This document shows positions 7,846 to 10,000 of a DNA stretch of 10,000 bases, one piece after another. The notes below the pieces were generated by a model, which saw nothing but the letters and a program-made list of their open reading frames with translations, searched no databases and was not told where the DNA came from. Positions within the stretch are counted from its first letter, which is position 1, and the number at the start of each line of letters is the position of its first letter. The position numbers and the translations under genes are program-made. The DNA comes from Neocallimastix lanati (nom. inval.) (taxonomy: Eukaryota > Neocallimastigomycota > Neocallimastigomycetes > Neocallimastigales > Neocallimastigaceae), in the NCBI GenBank assembly GCA_016946835.1, contig JACVTC010000056.1, positions 647,501-657,500 on the forward strand, given 5' to 3'.

Positions 7846-9580
7846 TGTCTTTAATTCAACAAAATTGTAAATCCATTTTAAGTATTAGAAATACTTTACC
7901 AGCCATTAATGAAATTTTCATTTCTAGAAATTATAGTAGTCACTTAAAGACTTTTTATAACTTTACACCGCTAAATTTCAAGAAGTTATCTTTTAAAACT
8001 ATAACCTTAGAAAAGTTAAACTCTTCAACAAATATAAAAACTCTTAATCAGCAATTTAAAAGTCAACAACAGAGACTTTATGCAACCCGTTCTAAAAAGA
8101 ATTGTTGGAAATGTAACGCTGAAAATAAAATTGAAGCCATCTTTTGTGAAAATGAAAAATGTAAAGTAATTCAATTTTTAGATCCTGAAGTTGATTATTT
8201 TGATATATTTGGAATGTAAGGTTTTATAAAATATTTTTAACAATAAATGAAGAAGAAAAAAAAAAATTATATAGAAATTTTATTTATTTTAATTAATATT
8301 TAAAATTGTGTAATATATATATATATGAAATTATTTAAATATATGCATATAGTAAAAAGGAATTTGATATTGATTTAAAAAGCTTAAAAATTAAATTTTT
8401 AAAGCTTCAACAGAGTGTTCATCCTGATAACTTCAGTACTAAATCTGATGTATGATTAATTTTTTTCTTTTTTTAAAAAAATTATTATTTTTGTTTAGTT
8501 TAATTTTTTTTTTATAAATAAAATAATAATAATTTAAAATATAGTAATATAAAAGAAGCACTTACTTATAAAAAAAAAAAACTTTTTACAAACAAAATAA
8601 TAATATAATACTATTATATTTAATATAATAATATATTAGAAAGAAAAACAATATTCAGAACTTCAGTCTTCCTTCATTAATAAAGCTTATCATGTTTTAT
8701 TGAAACCTTTAGACCGTGCTTTATATATTGTAAATATTTTTTAAAAAATTTTAGTAAACAACCTCATAAAATATATATGAATTTTTTTATTATAAGAATT
8801 TTTATTTTAACAATAATGATAATAATAATATAATATATATATATAATAAACTGATAGTAAGACCGTTAATAATAATAATAATAATAATAATATTAATAAT
8901 AATCAAAGTAATAATTTATTTTTATTTTTATTTTTTTTTATTTTATTTTTTTTTTTGTTAAAATATTATTCAAATTAAAAATATGTTAATAGTTAGAAAT
9001 TAATGGCTATACCATTGAAGAACATAATAATATAAAGGATACTCAATTCTTAATGAATATCATGGAAATTAATGAAAGTATTGATGATGCTGAAGATCAA
9101 GACGATATTGATGATATCAATGAAGAAAATCAAGGTAAAAAAAATAATACCAAATTAAACAATAAATATTAAAAAGATAATAAAAACAATTAAAAATAAA
9201 AATAAATAAATAAATAGAAAAATAAATAGATAAAAGATAAATAAATAAATAAATAAATAACAGTAATAAAAATTTTTAAGATTTAAAAATAAATAAAATA
9301 TTTTTTCATTATTTCATTATTTCGATTTAAAATAATATTAAATAAATAAAAGTTTATATATAAAAATTGAATATATTTAATGATATTTAAATTTTTTTTT
9401 TTTTTAAAAATTTTTTTTTTCTTTCTTTCAAAAATAGAAAGAATTAAAAACTCCATAGATCTTATATCGAAAGACTTTAAATCTGGAAAATGGGAGGAGA
9501 TGAAAGAAGAAGCCATCAAGCTTCGATACTGGACTAATATTCAAAATACTTTAAAGGAATGGAATCCAAAAAAGAAATAG
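7845..9580 (+). CDS. JAC1: HscB/Jac1 (Hsc20) J-domain co-chaperone for Fe-S cluster assembly, five exons
   Basis: The exons 7845-8215, 8353-8449, 8640-8729, 8993-9134 and 9438-9580 join in frame to 280 residues. Known role of the family: it brings the ISU scaffold protein to a mitochondrial-type Hsp70 and stimulates its ATPase so that Fe-S clusters are handed on. Residues 1-80 are rich in Ser, Lys, Arg and Asn and poor in acid, like an organelle presequence. Cys87, 90, 101 and 106 (CWKC...C...C) match the zinc-type motif of eukaryotic HscB. YFDIFG (118-123) opens the J-domain; helix II is LKIKFLKLQQSV and the HPD motif is at 147-149. Helix III contains INKAYHVLLKPLDRALY. The C-terminal domain starts near FLMNIMEINE (205) and runs to the end with KLRYW. 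Length is usual for the family. In-frame TAA at 7839 fixes the start at 7845. In an anaerobic fungus the destination would be the hydrogenosome, which is inference. Confidence 0.93.
8216..8352 (+). other. HscB intron 1
   Basis: Donor GTAAGG, acceptor CATATAG, 137 bases. It splits codon 124 after its second base; joining AT with T gives Ile between YFDIFG and KKEFDIDL, exactly where the J-domain family continues. The unspliced frame ends at 8219. Confidence 0.9.
8450..8639 (+). other. HscB intron 2
   Basis: Donor GTATGA, acceptor ATATTAG, 190 bases, phase 0. It separates HPDNFSTKSD from KEKQYSEL, the loop between the HPD motif and helix III. Confidence 0.88.
8730..8992 (+). other. HscB intron 3, with a TAA microsatellite
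   Basis: Donor GTAAAT, acceptor TTAATAG, 263 bases, phase 0, joining RALYI to LEINGYTIEE as in the family. A TAA/AAT run of about 8 to 12 units occupies roughly 8867-8903, followed by poly-T. Confidence 0.87.
9135..9437 (+). other. HscB intron 4
   Basis: Donor GTAAAA, acceptor AAAATAG, 303 bases. The single G at 9134 plus AA at 9438-9439 makes Glu234, joining DINEENQ to RIKNSIDL inside the C-terminal domain. The intron holds ATAAATAA runs and poly-T only; I see no gene inside it. Confidence 0.87.
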
Positions 9581-9769
9581 ATAAACAATGATAAATAAAT
9601 AAATGAAAATATATATATATATATATTAAGAAAAATAATAATATTAATATTAATAAAAATAAAAAATAAAAATAAAATAAATAAATTTTATAATTTTTAT
9701 TTTTTTTATTTATTTTATTATTTTAAATAAAACTATATAAATTTTTAATTATACTTTTAAATATTTTGC

Positions 9770-9809
<40 letters not shown>

Positions 9810-10000
9810 AAAATAAAATAAAATGAAATGAAATGAAACATTTAATATCATAAAATAAAAATGGATTAAAATAAAGAATAAAAAAATAAAAAAAAAAATA
9901 AAAAAAAAAAAAAAAAAGTATATAAATTGAGAATAATAATAATAATCATATATATATAATTAATACGTTTATTTCCTTGAATTCCTATTGTAATTTTTTT
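9581..10000. other. A/T-rich region downstream of HscB
   Basis: The stretch has (AT)n at about 9608-9627, AAATAAA runs and a poly-A run of about 28 bases at 9779-9806. Only the last 55 bases or so (from about 9945) gain some C and G. No gene on either strand can be supported before the window ends. Confidence 0.6.
9594..9599 (+). promoter_or_regulatory. possible polyadenylation hexamer after HscB
   Basis: AATAAA lies 14 bases after the HscB stop, with overlapping repeats of the same unit. The position is plausible, but chance matches are expected in this A/T-rich DNA. Confidence 0.2.

Noticed and set aside
7811-8903. TAA repeat runs as a CRISPR-like array or satellite
   Set aside because: They are plain trinucleotide microsatellites without spacers, one in a leader and one in an intron.
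9283-9519. Minus-strand open frame across HscB intron 4 and exon 5
   Set aside because: Its sequence is mostly Lys, Ile, Phe and Asn from A/T homopolymers and it overlaps a well-supported exon on the other strand.
1-10000. Dictyostelium-type amoeba as the source of the window
   Set aside because: Extreme A/T content and TAA repeats would fit, but the cysteine-GYY repeat protein matches gut-fungal scaffoldin style and the proteins lack the long Asn or Gln runs usual in Dictyostelium.

Overview
The window looks like nuclear DNA of an anaerobic gut fungus (Neocallimastigomycota). The non-coding DNA is almost pure A/T, with long homopolymers and simple repeats. Introns are A/T-rich with GT...AG ends. 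The large gene encodes a secreted cysteine-repeat protein of the kind these fungi annotate as scaffoldins, the non-catalytic backbone of their cellulosomes. The organism assignment is inference from composition and this protein style; no ribosomal or other marker gene is present.

Layout, all on the + strand. Positions 1-944 are upstream non-coding DNA with a direct repeat, a (TAAA)n tract and a long pyrimidine tract. Positions 945-6366 hold the scaffoldin-like gene, modelled as three exons (945-961, 1243-2434, 2569-6366) and 1668 residues: a signal peptide, about 75 cysteines in repeats built around an 'I-I-x-C ... C ... G-Y-Y' pattern, a cysteine-free acidic insert, a distinct C-terminal cysteine region and a hydrophobic C-terminus that looks like a GPI-anchor or tail-anchor signal. 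The exon 2/3 junction is clear. The 17-base first exon is my inference; it joins in frame and gives a credible signal peptide. Positions 6367-7844 are intergenic, with three copies of TTACATTTAG just after the first gene.

Positions 7845-9580 hold a five-exon gene (7845-8215, 8353-8449, 8640-8729, 8993-9134, 9438-9580) whose 280-residue product is clearly HscB/Jac1 (Hsc20), the J-domain co-chaperone of iron-sulfur cluster assembly. It has a four-cysteine zinc-type motif, an HPD J-domain and the HscB C-terminal helical domain. The basic N-terminus suggests import into an organelle, which in a gut fungus would be the hydrogenosome. Positions 9581-10000 are A/T-rich with no gene I can support.

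The two genes have unrelated roles: cell-surface or secreted plant-fibre degradation machinery, and organellar Fe-S biogenesis. Nothing suggests co-regulation beyond a pyrimidine tract roughly 500 bases upstream of each start codon.
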